NCBI GenBank assembly: GCA_039930985.1
Contig: JBDTSV010000152.1
Coordinates: forward strand, 9,925-73,924
Length of the DNA stretch: 64,000 bases
Origin: CADEED01 sp039930985
GTDB lineage: Bacteria; Pseudomonadota; Gammaproteobacteria; Steroidobacterales; Steroidobacteraceae
Direction of reading: 5' to 3'
Made by a program: the position numbers and the translations under genes. A model generated the notes under the pieces. That model searched no databases. It was not told where the DNA came from and was given only the letters and a program-made list of their open reading frames with translations. This document shows positions 50,001 to 60,258 of this stretch, piece after piece; within the stretch, counting starts at the first letter, position 1, and each line of letters starts with the position of its first letter.

Positions 50001-50330
50001 GATGCCGACCTCGTGTTCCTGGCCGCGTGCGAGACCGCCGCGGGACCCGCGCGTTTCGCGGAGGGCATGTCCGGTCTGCCACGGTCGTTTCTCGGCGCTG
50101 GTGCGCGCGGCATCGTCGCGACGTTGTGGGCCGTCGAAGACGTTTACGAGAGCGAATTCTCCGTGGAGTTCTACCGACGATTCATCGCCAGTCGGGATGC
50201 GGAAGCGTCGTTGGTAGAGACACAGCGCGCGTGGTTGACGCCGCGGGCCGGCGAGAGGGCCAGCGATCATCAGCAGCGCCTGACGACTGCGTGGGCGCAT
50301 GTGCTTTATGCGAGGCCGAGGGGAAGGTAG
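47031..50330 (+). CDS. Lipoprotein with TPR array and C-terminal CHAT (caspase-like) protease domain
   Basis: This 1099-residue protein has a lipoprotein signal ending in FAGLAGC (Cys21), so it is predicted to be tethered to a membrane outside the cytoplasm. Residues about 30-140 are a beta-rich region. Residues about 180-640 are TPR-like helix pairs (LHNLAVTATDLGNYATAARYFDRVLPL, GRVMYGLGMVYWRRGDLQQAGTFFTESLRQRR). The CHAT domain spans about 780-1095. It has the dyad His954 in VHFATHGLAN and Cys1000 in VFLAACETAAGP, so it looks active. CHAT proteins with TPRs work as peptidases switched on by partners, for example gasdermin-cleaving or CRISPR-linked proteases, but no such partner gene is adjacent. 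Confidence 0.9.
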   Translation: MRLTIPTTVAVASLFAGLAGCSREPHAAGESVLLNERLSLVRGESLDTVTRAVIAPADGTCVAIVEEDDGDVVLELQSAAEGAAPAKVEVDSGFYGEGVEVAAVPVAKGNKLSLYLSMPPEMPAPAQVRTRIQCYARDSTTPETLARVAAYRAWSEATLRGSSVSEESSKHRVKLMKVAIAQLESPGGDARMAAWAHHINGVLTAGPLGEVGDGIAEFRRSAAAFAALKNPEPRNAARARFNVAGALIEVVNDATSKNPTPAEAKIESEKTFTELAAASSPLSAVEKARAVKFLGVLCFQLADYACATRYFEAAADASHKVGHRSDELSTLHNLAVTATDLGNYATAARYFDRVLPLVNKKYSPERYPTYYFNAGMAYSYYGDTTKAITCLLIALEAARERQSALDMGRVMYGLGMVYWRRGDLQQAGTFFTESLRQRRITSDTTALILSLAIAGRYARYEGRVDEALAMHREALERSATPDRKLLSKYEVALDYAATEHFDRAIAISHEALADAKVAHPVRRVQMQLLLAEYLISAKPNAASLAEADELSAGALKFALEKSDTVLEASARHVRARLLAARGDITAARREYESAIAVILDFRGSTASPELQATTLVYEQATFREYVDLMMREAVARAANRFAPASRAEEDALRVLELARSSSASPVRDVLLDPATQTRIDALLQQMAAKRVRIAALNDRATPGGKTTDLLQLEMSQLRAEVDKLRGGSVADTRATKLPQSVNRPWPAVAPGVTQLSYALGKRNAYLWARDEHGLRVAVLAATPARLEQLLAAFGAVDQVHSPARLEAALTELSANLLPPGTLDSASSTLEIVAEGSLGTLPFAALREPSSGKRVVETHAVRMVPSMFDVSAPASTKRHAMAFVGIAGNTGELRSAAQVFPSLPAARVEARAIASLFGAGNDAAHVKLLTATDGDADTIRTLWAGGADAVHFATHGLANLRYPSASLLLLPKGGGEEAAYLTAGQVQEWNGDADLVFLAACETAAGPARFAEGMSGLPRSFLGAGARGIVATLWAVEDVYESEFSVEFYRRFIASRDAEASLVETQRAWLTPRAGERASDHQQRLTTAWAHVLYARPRGR

Positions 50331-50385
50331 GGGCGGCGGCGGTGAACCTCGGGATTGCTCCGCAGTGCCGCGCCAAGTCTATCGG

Positions 50386-50997
50386 CTAACCCGCGGCGCG
50401 CAGCTTCCTCACCTCGGCTTCCAGCACAGCGATGCGCGCATCGCGCTCGGCAATCGCTGCCGACACATCCGCCGCGTCGAGCTTCAGCGGAATGTGCTGC
50501 GGGCAATTCACATCCCACGCCGCAATCTTGATTACCAGCACTCGCTCCACTCGTGCTTTGTAGCCTTCGGGCTTGAGACGCGCATTGAGTTCGGCGTCGC
50601 CTTCCACCGCGCTCAACTCACCCCAGATCTTGATTCGACGCCGGTGCGCATAGTCCATGAGGAACACATGCGTCTTGACGTTTTCCCGAACATTGCCGAG
50701 CGTGATGTATTGCTTGTTGCCGGCGAAGTCGGCGAATCCGAATCGTTGCTCATCGAGAACGCGCAGGAACCCGGCAGGGCCGCCGCGATGCTGGATGTAC
50801 GGCTGGCCCGCGGCGTTGGCAGTAGCGAGGTACAAGCTGTTTCGCTGCGCCAGGAATTCTTCGAGATCGGGCGTGATGCGGGTCTGCCACCCGGCGCCTT
50901 CCTCCATGTGCGCGTAGGCGCGCCGCGAGCCCATGCGCGTTTGTTCGGCCTTCACGGAGGGAGTGAAGGCGATGTCACTCGGGTAAGAGGTATCCAT
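50386..50997 (-). CDS. Pyridoxamine-5'-phosphate-oxidase-fold flavoprotein
   Basis: This 203-residue protein has the split-barrel FMN fold: ITPDLEEFLAQRNSLYLATANAAGQPYIQHRGGPAGFLRVLDEQRFGFADFAGNKQYITLGNVRENVKTHVFLMDYAHRRRIKIWGELSAVEG. It belongs to the broad PNPOx-like group that includes flavin or F420-binding reductases. The last 30 residues form a helix rich in Ala, Glu and Arg (coiled coil). The substrate is unknown. Confidence 0.85.
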   Translation of the reverse strand: MDTSYPSDIAFTPSVKAEQTRMGSRRAYAHMEEGAGWQTRITPDLEEFLAQRNSLYLATANAAGQPYIQHRGGPAGFLRVLDEQRFGFADFAGNKQYITLGNVRENVKTHVFLMDYAHRRRIKIWGELSAVEGDAELNARLKPEGYKARVERVLVIKIAAWDVNCPQHIPLKLDAADVSAAIAERDARIAVLEAEVRKLRAAG

Positions 50998-51181
50998 GGT
51001 CCGAGGCTAGACGCTTTCGCGGGTCCGAGCCAAGCGGGACTTTGATTAGCCACTCGATGCGTCGCCCGCACGCCGATTCACGACGCTCTTGTTACTCACA
51101 GCTACGCATACGAGCACGCGCCTCGGCCGCAAGGAGGCGGAGTCGGCCCGGAAGAACTCCGAGGCCGACGCTCTCTACAAA

Positions 51182-53593
<2,412 letters not shown>

Positions 53594-53657
53594 GGAAACT
53601 CCCTGGACGCAGCCGACGTGGCTGCCATACCTGGGGATACGTGGAAATCACCCTGCC

Positions 53658-53677
53658 TTGGACATTCCAATGTCCAA
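53658..53677. promoter_or_regulatory. 20-bp perfect palindrome between divergent genes, possible operator
   Basis: TTGGACATT (53658-53666) and AATGTCCAA (53669-53677) are a perfect 9-bp inverted repeat around CC. It lies between the starts of the Calx-beta gene (53593, minus) and the histidine kinase gene (53759, plus). No regulator with a known site of this kind is identified here. Confidence 0.45.
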
Positions 53678-53758
53678 TCGGCATTACCCACCGCTGCCTG
53701 CCGATGGCGCTGTTGGCGCTGGGTTACGCGAGTTCCGCATTCGCCCTCCCCGGGGACT

Positions 53759-55123
53759 ATGATCAGGCCATTCCCGCTCACCCAGACGGATCTGCATTTG
53801 GATCTCCAACGACTAGCCGATGAACAACTGACCGCGCTCGCGGCTCACCTGCATGCGCGCCGGGCAGCGATCCTGCAAAGCTGGCGGAATCTGGTCGATG
53901 CCGACGTCGAGCTGCACTCTGCCGCGGCACTGCCGCGCACGCAATTCAATGACCACATACCTGAACTGCTCGATGCCTATGAACGCGGGCTGCATCGCTG
54001 GCCGCGCGCCGAGAGCGCCGCATCCGGGGAGGACCGCAAGGAAGATTCGGCCAAGCATGGGCTGCTGCGCTGGCAGCAGGGCTATCTACTCCGCGAGGTC
54101 ACGCTCGAATGGGGGCACCTGCAACTTTGCCTGGTGGCGGAGCTGGAGTCCTATTTCATCGCCAACCCGCATCTGGAACCGGTCGCGATGTTCACCGCCT
54201 GGCGGGCCCTGGCGCAACTGTGCAGCGAGGGCGTGAACGAAAGCGTGACCAAGTACTTTCAACTGCGGCAGGCTGAAGCAGTCGGGCATGTTCGCGATCT
54301 CGAGCACACGGTCAGGCAGGTCAGGGAATTGGAAGGAGCGCGCGCGGAGCTGTTGCGCCAGGCGACTCATGATTTGCGCGGTCACGTCGGCGTGGTTAGA
54401 AACGTCACGCACGGCCTGGCGAGCAATGCTGTCCCGGAGGCCCGTCGCGACGACTTCATCCGACTACTGCAGAAGAGTGTGTCGTCGCTCAGCTCCATGC
54501 TGGAAGACGTGATGAACCTGGCGCGCCTGCAGGCCGGGCAGGATGTACGTGAGACGCATCCGATGGACGCCGCGAAGATTCTCAAGGACTTGGCCGCCAC
54601 CATGGAGCCGCTGGCGCAAGAGCGAGGCTTGTATCTCAGGCTGTCAGGTCCGCTGTCGCTGGAAGTCGATGGTGATGCCATCAAGCTGGCGCGCATTGCG
54701 CAGAATCTCTTGTTGAATGCGCTCAAATACACGCTAAATGGCGGCGTTACGTTGCGCTGGGGCGAGAGCCGCGACAACGACGGCAAGCGATGGATGCTCT
54801 GCGTGGAGGACACCGGCCCCGGGTTTCAGTCCGGGCCCGGGGCGCAGATCGTGGGTGCGCTGAAGGCGGCTACCCAGGAATCACACGATGTGGAGCACGT
54901 GTGGACTGCTCAACCCGCAACCTCGAGCCCGACAGCGCCGGGCGCGGGCCAGGAGCATGAGCCGATTCTTCAAGTGCGGGGTGAGGGAATCGGCCTATCT
55001 ATCGTCAAGAGATTGTGTGATCTGCTGGACGGCAGCGTCGAGGTCGACTCGGTGCTGGGCGAGGGCACTATATTTCGCGTCGTTCTGCCACGCCACTACG
55101 AAGTCGCTCCGACCCAGCCATAG
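53759..55123 (+). CDS. Soluble sensor histidine kinase
   Basis: This 454-residue kinase has no membrane helix. Residues about 15-165 form an all-helical input domain (LADEQLTALAAHLHARRAAILQSWRNLVDADVEL) resembling the RsbR/globin-like N-terminal domains. A short coiled coil (VRDLEHTVRQVRELEGARAELLRQ) leads to the H-box with His204 in THDLRGHVGVV. The ATPase has LLLNALKY (N), DTGPGFQ (G1), and GEGIGLSIVKRL (G2). No response regulator is in the neighbourhood. ATG 53759 is used; the longer frame overlaps the divergent promoter. Confidence 0.9.
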   Translation: MIRPFPLTQTDLHLDLQRLADEQLTALAAHLHARRAAILQSWRNLVDADVELHSAAALPRTQFNDHIPELLDAYERGLHRWPRAESAASGEDRKEDSAKHGLLRWQQGYLLREVTLEWGHLQLCLVAELESYFIANPHLEPVAMFTAWRALAQLCSEGVNESVTKYFQLRQAEAVGHVRDLEHTVRQVRELEGARAELLRQATHDLRGHVGVVRNVTHGLASNAVPEARRDDFIRLLQKSVSSLSSMLEDVMNLARLQAGQDVRETHPMDAAKILKDLAATMEPLAQERGLYLRLSGPLSLEVDGDAIKLARIAQNLLLNALKYTLNGGVTLRWGESRDNDGKRWMLCVEDTGPGFQSGPGAQIVGALKAATQESHDVEHVWTAQPATSSPTAPGAGQEHEPILQVRGEGIGLSIVKRLCDLLDGSVEVDSVLGEGTIFRVVLPRHYEVAPTQP

Positions 55124-55451
55124 AAAAATTGTCCGACATTGAAGGGCATCGTCTTCTGCACGACTGCAACGGCATCAGCTATGCCTTGGGCGCCGACGGA
55201 ACCCTGAAATGGACCCGGCACGCCAGCTCCTAACTTCTCCAAGTCTTTTCGCCAGATGAGCTGTCTTTCTTCTCTAAATCGCCCTTAGGGGTGAGAGAAA
55301 ACTCACACTCGTGACATAGATGTACTACAGGCTGGACGAACACTAACAACTCAGGCGAACCCGCGGCCCATATCATCGTCGAACGCACGATTGGAGCTCT
55401 CTGATTACTCAATCCCGCGTCGAAGCTCCGCTTCCTCCGACCAGCAATCTA
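55124..55451. other. 328-base gap: possible 34-codon ORF and an inverted repeat before the Crp-like gene
   Basis: This gap lies between the histidine kinase and the Crp/Fnr-like gene. An open frame at 55129-55233 from TTG encodes 34 residues (SDIEGHRLLHDCNGISYAL, GADGTLKWTRHASS) but has no visible ribosome site, so I do not call it a gene. GTGAG (55291-55295) and CTCAC (55302-55306) form a 5-bp inverted repeat with a 6-base spacer that could be a regulator site. I see no RNA gene. Confidence 0.4.
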
Positions 55452-56135
55452 TTGCTAGCCGCACTGCCGGATGCGGACTACCACCGGCTCGAACCGCACC
55501 TCGAATGGGTCGAGTTACCGCTCGGCAAGGTAATTGGCGAACTCAGCGAGCCGCTGACTCATGTGTACTTCCCGACGGAGGGCATCGTTTCCACGCTCGC
55601 CAGCGTCGCGGACGGGACGTTGGTGGAAATCGCCATCATCGGCAGCGAAGGCATAATCGGCACTTCGCTGTTGTTGGAGGGTCTGGGCGCGCCAGGCCCG
55701 CTGCGCCGTTCGGTGGTGGAGATCGCTGGTCACGCCTACCGGGTGCGCGCGGATATCCTGATGGCGGAATTCGAGCGCGGTGGCAAGGTGCGGCACTGGC
55801 TGCTGCGTTACACCCAGGCCTTGATAACGCAGATAGCTCAGATCGCCGTGTGCTCGCGGCACCACGACCTGCAGGCGCAGTTGTGTCGTTGGCTATTGCA
55901 GCGACTCGATCGGTTGGCGAGCAGTGAGCTCTATGTGACCCACAAACAGATAGCGAGCCTGCTCGGCGTGCGCCGCGAAAGTGTGACCGAGACGGCTAGC
56001 CAGCTCCAGGAGGCAGGGCTGATCCGCTATAGCCGAGGGCATGTTGTGGTGCTGGACAGGGTGGGAATCGAAGAGCGGGCATGTGAGTGTCTTGGGGTGA
56101 TCCAAAAGGAATATGCTCGGCTCCTGGACGTGTGA
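55452..56135 (+). CDS. Crp/Fnr-family transcription regulator
   Basis: This protein is at least 227 residues long. The cyclic-nucleotide-binding-like beta-barrel (about 15-125) contains HVYFPTEGIVSTLASVADGTLVEIAIIGSEGIIGTSLLLEG, and the C-terminal winged helix has YVTHKQIASLLGVRRESVTETASQLQEAGLIRYSRGHVVVLD. No FNR-type Cys cluster is present. The start is uncertain: TTG 55452 is the first usable codon in the frame, but residues upstream (back to CTG 55401 or ATT 55404) look conserved in style, so a non-standard start is possible. Confidence 0.85.
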   Translation: MLAALPDADYHRLEPHLEWVELPLGKVIGELSEPLTHVYFPTEGIVSTLASVADGTLVEIAIIGSEGIIGTSLLLEGLGAPGPLRRSVVEIAGHAYRVRADILMAEFERGGKVRHWLLRYTQALITQIAQIAVCSRHHDLQAQLCRWLLQRLDRLASSELYVTHKQIASLLGVRRESVTETASQLQEAGLIRYSRGHVVVLDRVGIEERACECLGVIQKEYARLLDV

Positions 56136-56165
56136 GCGCCGGTCCACAACGACACAGGAGGATGC

Positions 56166-56765
56166 ATGTCTGCCCAAAGTTCTGGACTTGCGAAGCACTC
56201 GAGGTTGCGAATCGACGCGGAGGCCCGGCTCAAGGAAGGCGTTGCTCCGCCGACCGCGGGGTGGTCGGTGGGCGTCAATGCGCTGAGCCTGCTCCACAAG
56301 CTGGCCAGCACGCCGGAGAGCGCGATTGACGCGCTCAAACTACTGCACGAGCTGCAGGTGCACCAGGTCGAGCTGGATCTGCAGCACGAGCAGATCGAAA
56401 CGACTCAGCGAGAGCTGCTCGAAGACCTGGCCACCTTTCAGCGGCTGTATGAACACGCTCCGGTGGCCTATCTGAACCTGAGCCCCCAGCACGACATTCT
56501 CGAATGCAACCTCGCGGGAGCGCAGCTGTTCGAAGTCAGCCAGGACGAATTGCGTGGACGTGATATCGACAGTCTGCTGGCGCCCGCGAGCCGGCCTGTG
56601 CTCGTTCAATTGCTGAAACGGTTGCGCTCGGATGGTACGAGCGCAAGTTGTGAGGTGCAGATCAACATCAAGTATGGCTCCGCCAAATTTCAGCTATTGG
56701 CATGCGCCGCTTCCGGGGGTCGGTCGTTCCTGGTTGTCCTCGTCGATCTGCCGGCGCGCAGGTAG
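56166..56765 (+). CDS. PAS-domain protein
   Basis: This 199-residue cytoplasmic protein has a helical/coiled-coil start (LLHELQVHQVELDLQHEQIETTQRELLEDLATFQRLYEHAPVAYLNLSPQHDILECNLAGAQLFEVSQDELRGRDIDSLLAP) leading into a PAS fold. No output domain is attached. It lies between the Crp-like regulator and the CheB-CheR fusion, so it may act as a partner or an input module for the latter, whose own PAS part is similar in style. The separating gap to the next gene is 21 bases. Confidence 0.85.
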   Translation: MSAQSSGLAKHSRLRIDAEARLKEGVAPPTAGWSVGVNALSLLHKLASTPESAIDALKLLHELQVHQVELDLQHEQIETTQRELLEDLATFQRLYEHAPVAYLNLSPQHDILECNLAGAQLFEVSQDELRGRDIDSLLAPASRPVLVQLLKRLRSDGTSASCEVQINIKYGSAKFQLLACAASGGRSFLVVLVDLPARR

Positions 56766-56786
56766 TTCGACCCGGCATAAATTCGC

Positions 56787-59339
56787 GTGGTTTCTTCTTC
56801 TCCTGCGCCGCTCGCCACTCGCGTGGTTGGCATTGGTGCTTCTGCCGGAGGGTTGGCAGCCCTCGAGGAGTTCCTGGGCAGTGTCACCCCGGGCAGCGGG
56901 TTGGCCTACATCGTCGTTCAGCATCTTGATCCCACACACCGGGCGCTTCTGGCGGAACTGCTGCAGCGAGTCACCGAGATGCCCGTGCGCGAGGCCTCGC
57001 GGAACCAGCGCGTGGAACCGAATTGCGTGTACGTGATTCCGCCGGACACCGAGATGAGCCTGGTCAACGGGGCGCTGAATCTGAAGCGGCCTTACGAGCC
57101 GCGCGGCATGCGCTTGCCGATCAACGTGCTGTTCTCGTCGCTGGCGAGCGACCTCGGCGAGCGTGCGATTGCCGTGGTCCTGTCCGGCATGGGCTCCGAT
57201 GGCACGATGGGATTGCAAGCCGTCAAAGCGGCGGGCGGCCTGACAGCGGTGCAACAGCCTGAGACGGCGCAGTTCGACATGATGCCGAAAAGCGCGATTG
57301 CCGCCGGGTGCGGTGACATCATCGCGCCGCCCGCGCAGTTGCCGGTGCGCATTCTGGCGTACGTCGCCAAGGTGCCAGATTCCGGCGCGGCGTCAGAAGA
57401 GCAGGCGCAGCAGGCGATGGCCCCCAACCATCTGAACAACGTCTTCAGGTTGTTGCAGGCGCGGACCCGGCAGGACTTCTCTCTTTATAAACCCAGCACT
57501 CTGCATCGCCGCATCGAGCGGCGCATGGCGATCCACAGCCTCGCCACCCTGGCCCACTACACCGAGTTCCTGCGGCAAAACCCGCAGGAGATCGACTTGT
57601 TGTTCAAAGAGCTGCTGATCGGAGTGACCAGCTTCTTTCGCGATCCGGCGGTGTGGGAGCACCTGGCGGAAGTTGCGCTGCCGGAACTCCTGGCGCGTCG
57701 GACGGACAAGAAACTGCGCGCCTGGTCGATCGGCTGCTCGACTGGCGAGGAAGCCTATTCGCTGGCGATGGTCTTTACCGAAGTCGCGCAACGCATGGGG
57801 CAACCGGGCAACTTCAGTTTGCAGATCTTCGCGTCGGACTTGAGCCCCGACGCCATCGCCACCGCGCGCGGCGGCCGTTACCCCCTTTCCATCGCCTCCG
57901 ACGTGTCCGCTGAACGGCTCGCGCGCTTCTTCACGCTTCACGAGAATCACTACCAGATCAAGCAGAACATCCGCGACATGGTGCTGTTTGCGCAGCACGA
58001 TGTCGTGCTCGACCCGCCCTTCACCAAGCTCGATCTGATTTCCTGCCGCAATCTGTTGATCTATTTTGACGCCGTGCTACAGCGCAAGCTCCTGCCACTG
58101 TTTCGCTACAGCCTGCTACCTTCGGGCCTGCTGCTGCTCGGCACCTCGGAAACGGTGGGCAAGTTCAACGCGATGTTCACTTCGCTCGGCGATCGGAAGC
58201 TGCGCGTCTATCTACGATCCGACAGCGGCCCCACCGGCGCTCCAGACTTTCTGATGAAGACGCTGCCTCGACTGTACAAGACAACTCCGGAGTTTCAATT
58301 GCCATCTCCCGACACCGCAACCCCTTCGACCGACAATCTGCAGGCAGCCGCCGACCAGACGTTGCTGCAACTGTATGCGCCGGCTGCCGTCGTGCTCAAC
58401 AGCGGCGGCGATATCGTCTATATCAGCGGACGTACCGGGAAATATCTGGAGCCGGCGGCTGGCAAAGCCAACTGGAACTTCCACGCCATGGTGCGCGAGG
58501 GTCTGCGTGCGCCGCTCGGTACTGCTCTCAAGAAAGCCGCCGCGCAGCGTGAGCCGCTGCTCCTGCACGGCCTGCAGGTACAAACACTGGGCGGTCCGCA
58601 GTTCGTCGATGTCCAGGTGCAGGCAATGCAAGAGCCGCAGGTGTTGCGCGGCATGACGATGATTGTCTTCCGTGACATCGCGCCGGCCCCGACCGGTCGC
58701 GGCGGGCGCAAAGCGCCCACCAGCGTGCAAGCCGCTCACACGCTCGAGCTCCAGAGACTGGGCGATGAGATTCAGACCCTGCGCGAGGACTCGCGCGCCT
58801 CCAAGGAGGAGCTGCAGTCGGCCAACGAGGAGCTGCAGTCGACCAATGAAGAGCTACAGTCGACCAATGAGGAATTGACGACTTCAAAGGAGGAAATGCA
58901 GTCGATGAACGAGGAGTTGCAGACCATCAATGCCGAACTGCAGGGCAAGCTGGATGACCTCGCGCTTGCCCAGAGCGACATGCAGAATCTGCTCAACAGC
59001 ACGGAGATCGCCATCCTGTTCCTGGATCAGCATCTGAATGTGCGGCGCTATACCGAGCGGGCATCGAAGATCGTCAATGTTCGCGAGAGTGACGTCGGCC
59101 GGCCGTTGAGCGATCTCACTACCACCCTGCAGTACCCGGCGTTGCATCAGGATGCGCTCGAGACTCTGCGCACCATGGCCTTTTCCGAGAAACAGATACC
59201 CACCAACGACAATCGGTGGTTCTCGGTGCGCATCCTGCCTTATCGCCGGCTGGACAACGTGATCGATGGAGTGGTTATCACTTTTGTCGACATAACCGCC
59301 ACGAAGCAGTTGGAGTCGGCGCTACGGAAGAATTCCTGA
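56787..59339 (+). CDS. CheB-CheR-coiled coil-PAS fusion protein
   Basis: This 850-residue protein starts at GTG 56787. Residues about 12-190 are a CheB-type methylesterase with the triad Ser19 (GASAGG), His46 (QHLDP) and Asp138 (GMGSDG). Residues about 210-480 are a CheR-type methyltransferase with the SAM motif GCSTGEEAYSLAM near 316-328 and FTKLDLISCRNLLIYF. A coiled coil of repeated EELQS-x-NEELQSTNEEL (about 660-720) leads to a C-terminal PAS domain (about 725-845). Both enzyme domains look intact. No receiver domain or chemoreceptor gene is adjacent; such fusions signal outside chemotaxis. Confidence 0.93.
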   Translation: MVSSSPAPLATRVVGIGASAGGLAALEEFLGSVTPGSGLAYIVVQHLDPTHRALLAELLQRVTEMPVREASRNQRVEPNCVYVIPPDTEMSLVNGALNLKRPYEPRGMRLPINVLFSSLASDLGERAIAVVLSGMGSDGTMGLQAVKAAGGLTAVQQPETAQFDMMPKSAIAAGCGDIIAPPAQLPVRILAYVAKVPDSGAASEEQAQQAMAPNHLNNVFRLLQARTRQDFSLYKPSTLHRRIERRMAIHSLATLAHYTEFLRQNPQEIDLLFKELLIGVTSFFRDPAVWEHLAEVALPELLARRTDKKLRAWSIGCSTGEEAYSLAMVFTEVAQRMGQPGNFSLQIFASDLSPDAIATARGGRYPLSIASDVSAERLARFFTLHENHYQIKQNIRDMVLFAQHDVVLDPPFTKLDLISCRNLLIYFDAVLQRKLLPLFRYSLLPSGLLLLGTSETVGKFNAMFTSLGDRKLRVYLRSDSGPTGAPDFLMKTLPRLYKTTPEFQLPSPDTATPSTDNLQAAADQTLLQLYAPAAVVLNSGGDIVYISGRTGKYLEPAAGKANWNFHAMVREGLRAPLGTALKKAAAQREPLLLHGLQVQTLGGPQFVDVQVQAMQEPQVLRGMTMIVFRDIAPAPTGRGGRKAPTSVQAAHTLELQRLGDEIQTLREDSRASKEELQSANEELQSTNEELQSTNEELTTSKEEMQSMNEELQTINAELQGKLDDLALAQSDMQNLLNSTEIAILFLDQHLNVRRYTERASKIVNVRESDVGRPLSDLTTTLQYPALHQDALETLRTMAFSEKQIPTNDNRWFSVRILPYRRLDNVIDGVVITFVDITATKQLESALRKNS

Positions 59340-59403
59340 TTTCGAAGCGCGGGGTGGCAAATTCCGCCGCGACATCCGGTTGTCGCGTACCATCCCGCCG
59401 CCC

Positions 59404-60246
59404 ATGAAAACCCCTCCCGGCCTGCAGCCGCTCATCGACGACGGCGTCATCGACGAAGTCCTCCGCTCCCTCAAATCCGGCAAGGAAGCCACGGTTTACA
59501 CGGTGCGCACCGGCACGCAGATTCGCTGCGCCAAGGTCTATCGCGACATGGGGCAGCGCAGCTTCCAGAAGCGCGCGCAGTACCAGGAAGGTCGCAAGGT
59601 GCGCGGCAGCCGGCAGGCGCGCGCGATGGCCAAGAGCACGCGCTTCGGCCGCAAGGAAGCGGAAGCGTCCTGGAAGAACACCGAGGTGGATGCGTTATAT
59701 AAGCTTGTCGAAGCCGGAGTCCGCGTGCCGAAGCCCTTCGGCTATTTCAACGACACGCTGGTCATGGAGCTGGTGACCGATGCGGCCGGCGATCCGGCGC
59801 CGCGCTTGGGCGAAGTGGACCTCACTCCCGAAGTCGCGCGCGAATACCATACCTTCCTGATCCGCCAGGTGGTGCGCATGTTGAGCATCGGCCTGATCCA
59901 CGGTGATCTGTCGGAGTTCAACGTGTTAGTCGACGCCAACGGCCCGGTGATCATCGACCTGCCGCAGGCGGTGAACGCGGCCGGCAACAACGCGGCCTTC
60001 GCAATGCTCGAACGCGACGTGAACAACTTGCGCGGCACACTGGGTCGGTTTGCACCGGAGCTGCTAACCACCGAATACGCGCGCGAGATCTGGTCGCTGT
60101 TCAGCGAGGGTCACCTGACGGCGGACAGCAAACTCACGGGTGTGTTCGCGCGCGAAGAAGGCGTCACGGATCCGACCAACGTGATGGAAGTGATCGAAGA
60201 CGCGCGCGAGGAAAACATCCGGCGGGAGTTGGGGCGACTGGGTTGA
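59404..60246 (+). CDS. RIO1-type serine/threonine protein kinase
   Basis: This 280-residue kinase has the RIO layout: LKSGKEATVYTVRTG (a flexible P-loop), Lys44 in CAKVYR, the RIO-specific segment RSFQKRAQYQEGRKVRGSRQARAMAKSTRFGRKEAEASWKNTEVDALYKLVEAGVRVPKP, the catalytic loop HGDLSEFNVLV with Asp168 and Asn173, and IDLPQAV with the metal-binding Asp185. RIO1 kinases of this kind occur in several gammaproteobacteria; their targets are not known. The fragment at 51110 is a remnant of a second homologue. Confidence 0.92.
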   Translation: MKTPPGLQPLIDDGVIDEVLRSLKSGKEATVYTVRTGTQIRCAKVYRDMGQRSFQKRAQYQEGRKVRGSRQARAMAKSTRFGRKEAEASWKNTEVDALYKLVEAGVRVPKPFGYFNDTLVMELVTDAAGDPAPRLGEVDLTPEVAREYHTFLIRQVVRMLSIGLIHGDLSEFNVLVDANGPVIIDLPQAVNAAGNNAAFAMLERDVNNLRGTLGRFAPELLTTEYAREIWSLFSEGHLTADSKLTGVFAREEGVTDPTNVMEVIEDAREENIRRELGRLG

Positions 60247-60258
60247 CCCGCGATCGCC

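Noticed and set aside
55129..55233. 34-codon gene after the histidine kinase
   Set aside because: It has a TTG start with no ribosome site and no family; it is noted only within the gap entry.
55291..55306. Classic CRP site before the Crp-like gene
   Set aside because: The inverted repeat GTGAG-N6-CTCAC does not have the TGTGA-N6-TCACA spacing, so I record it only as an unassigned dyad.
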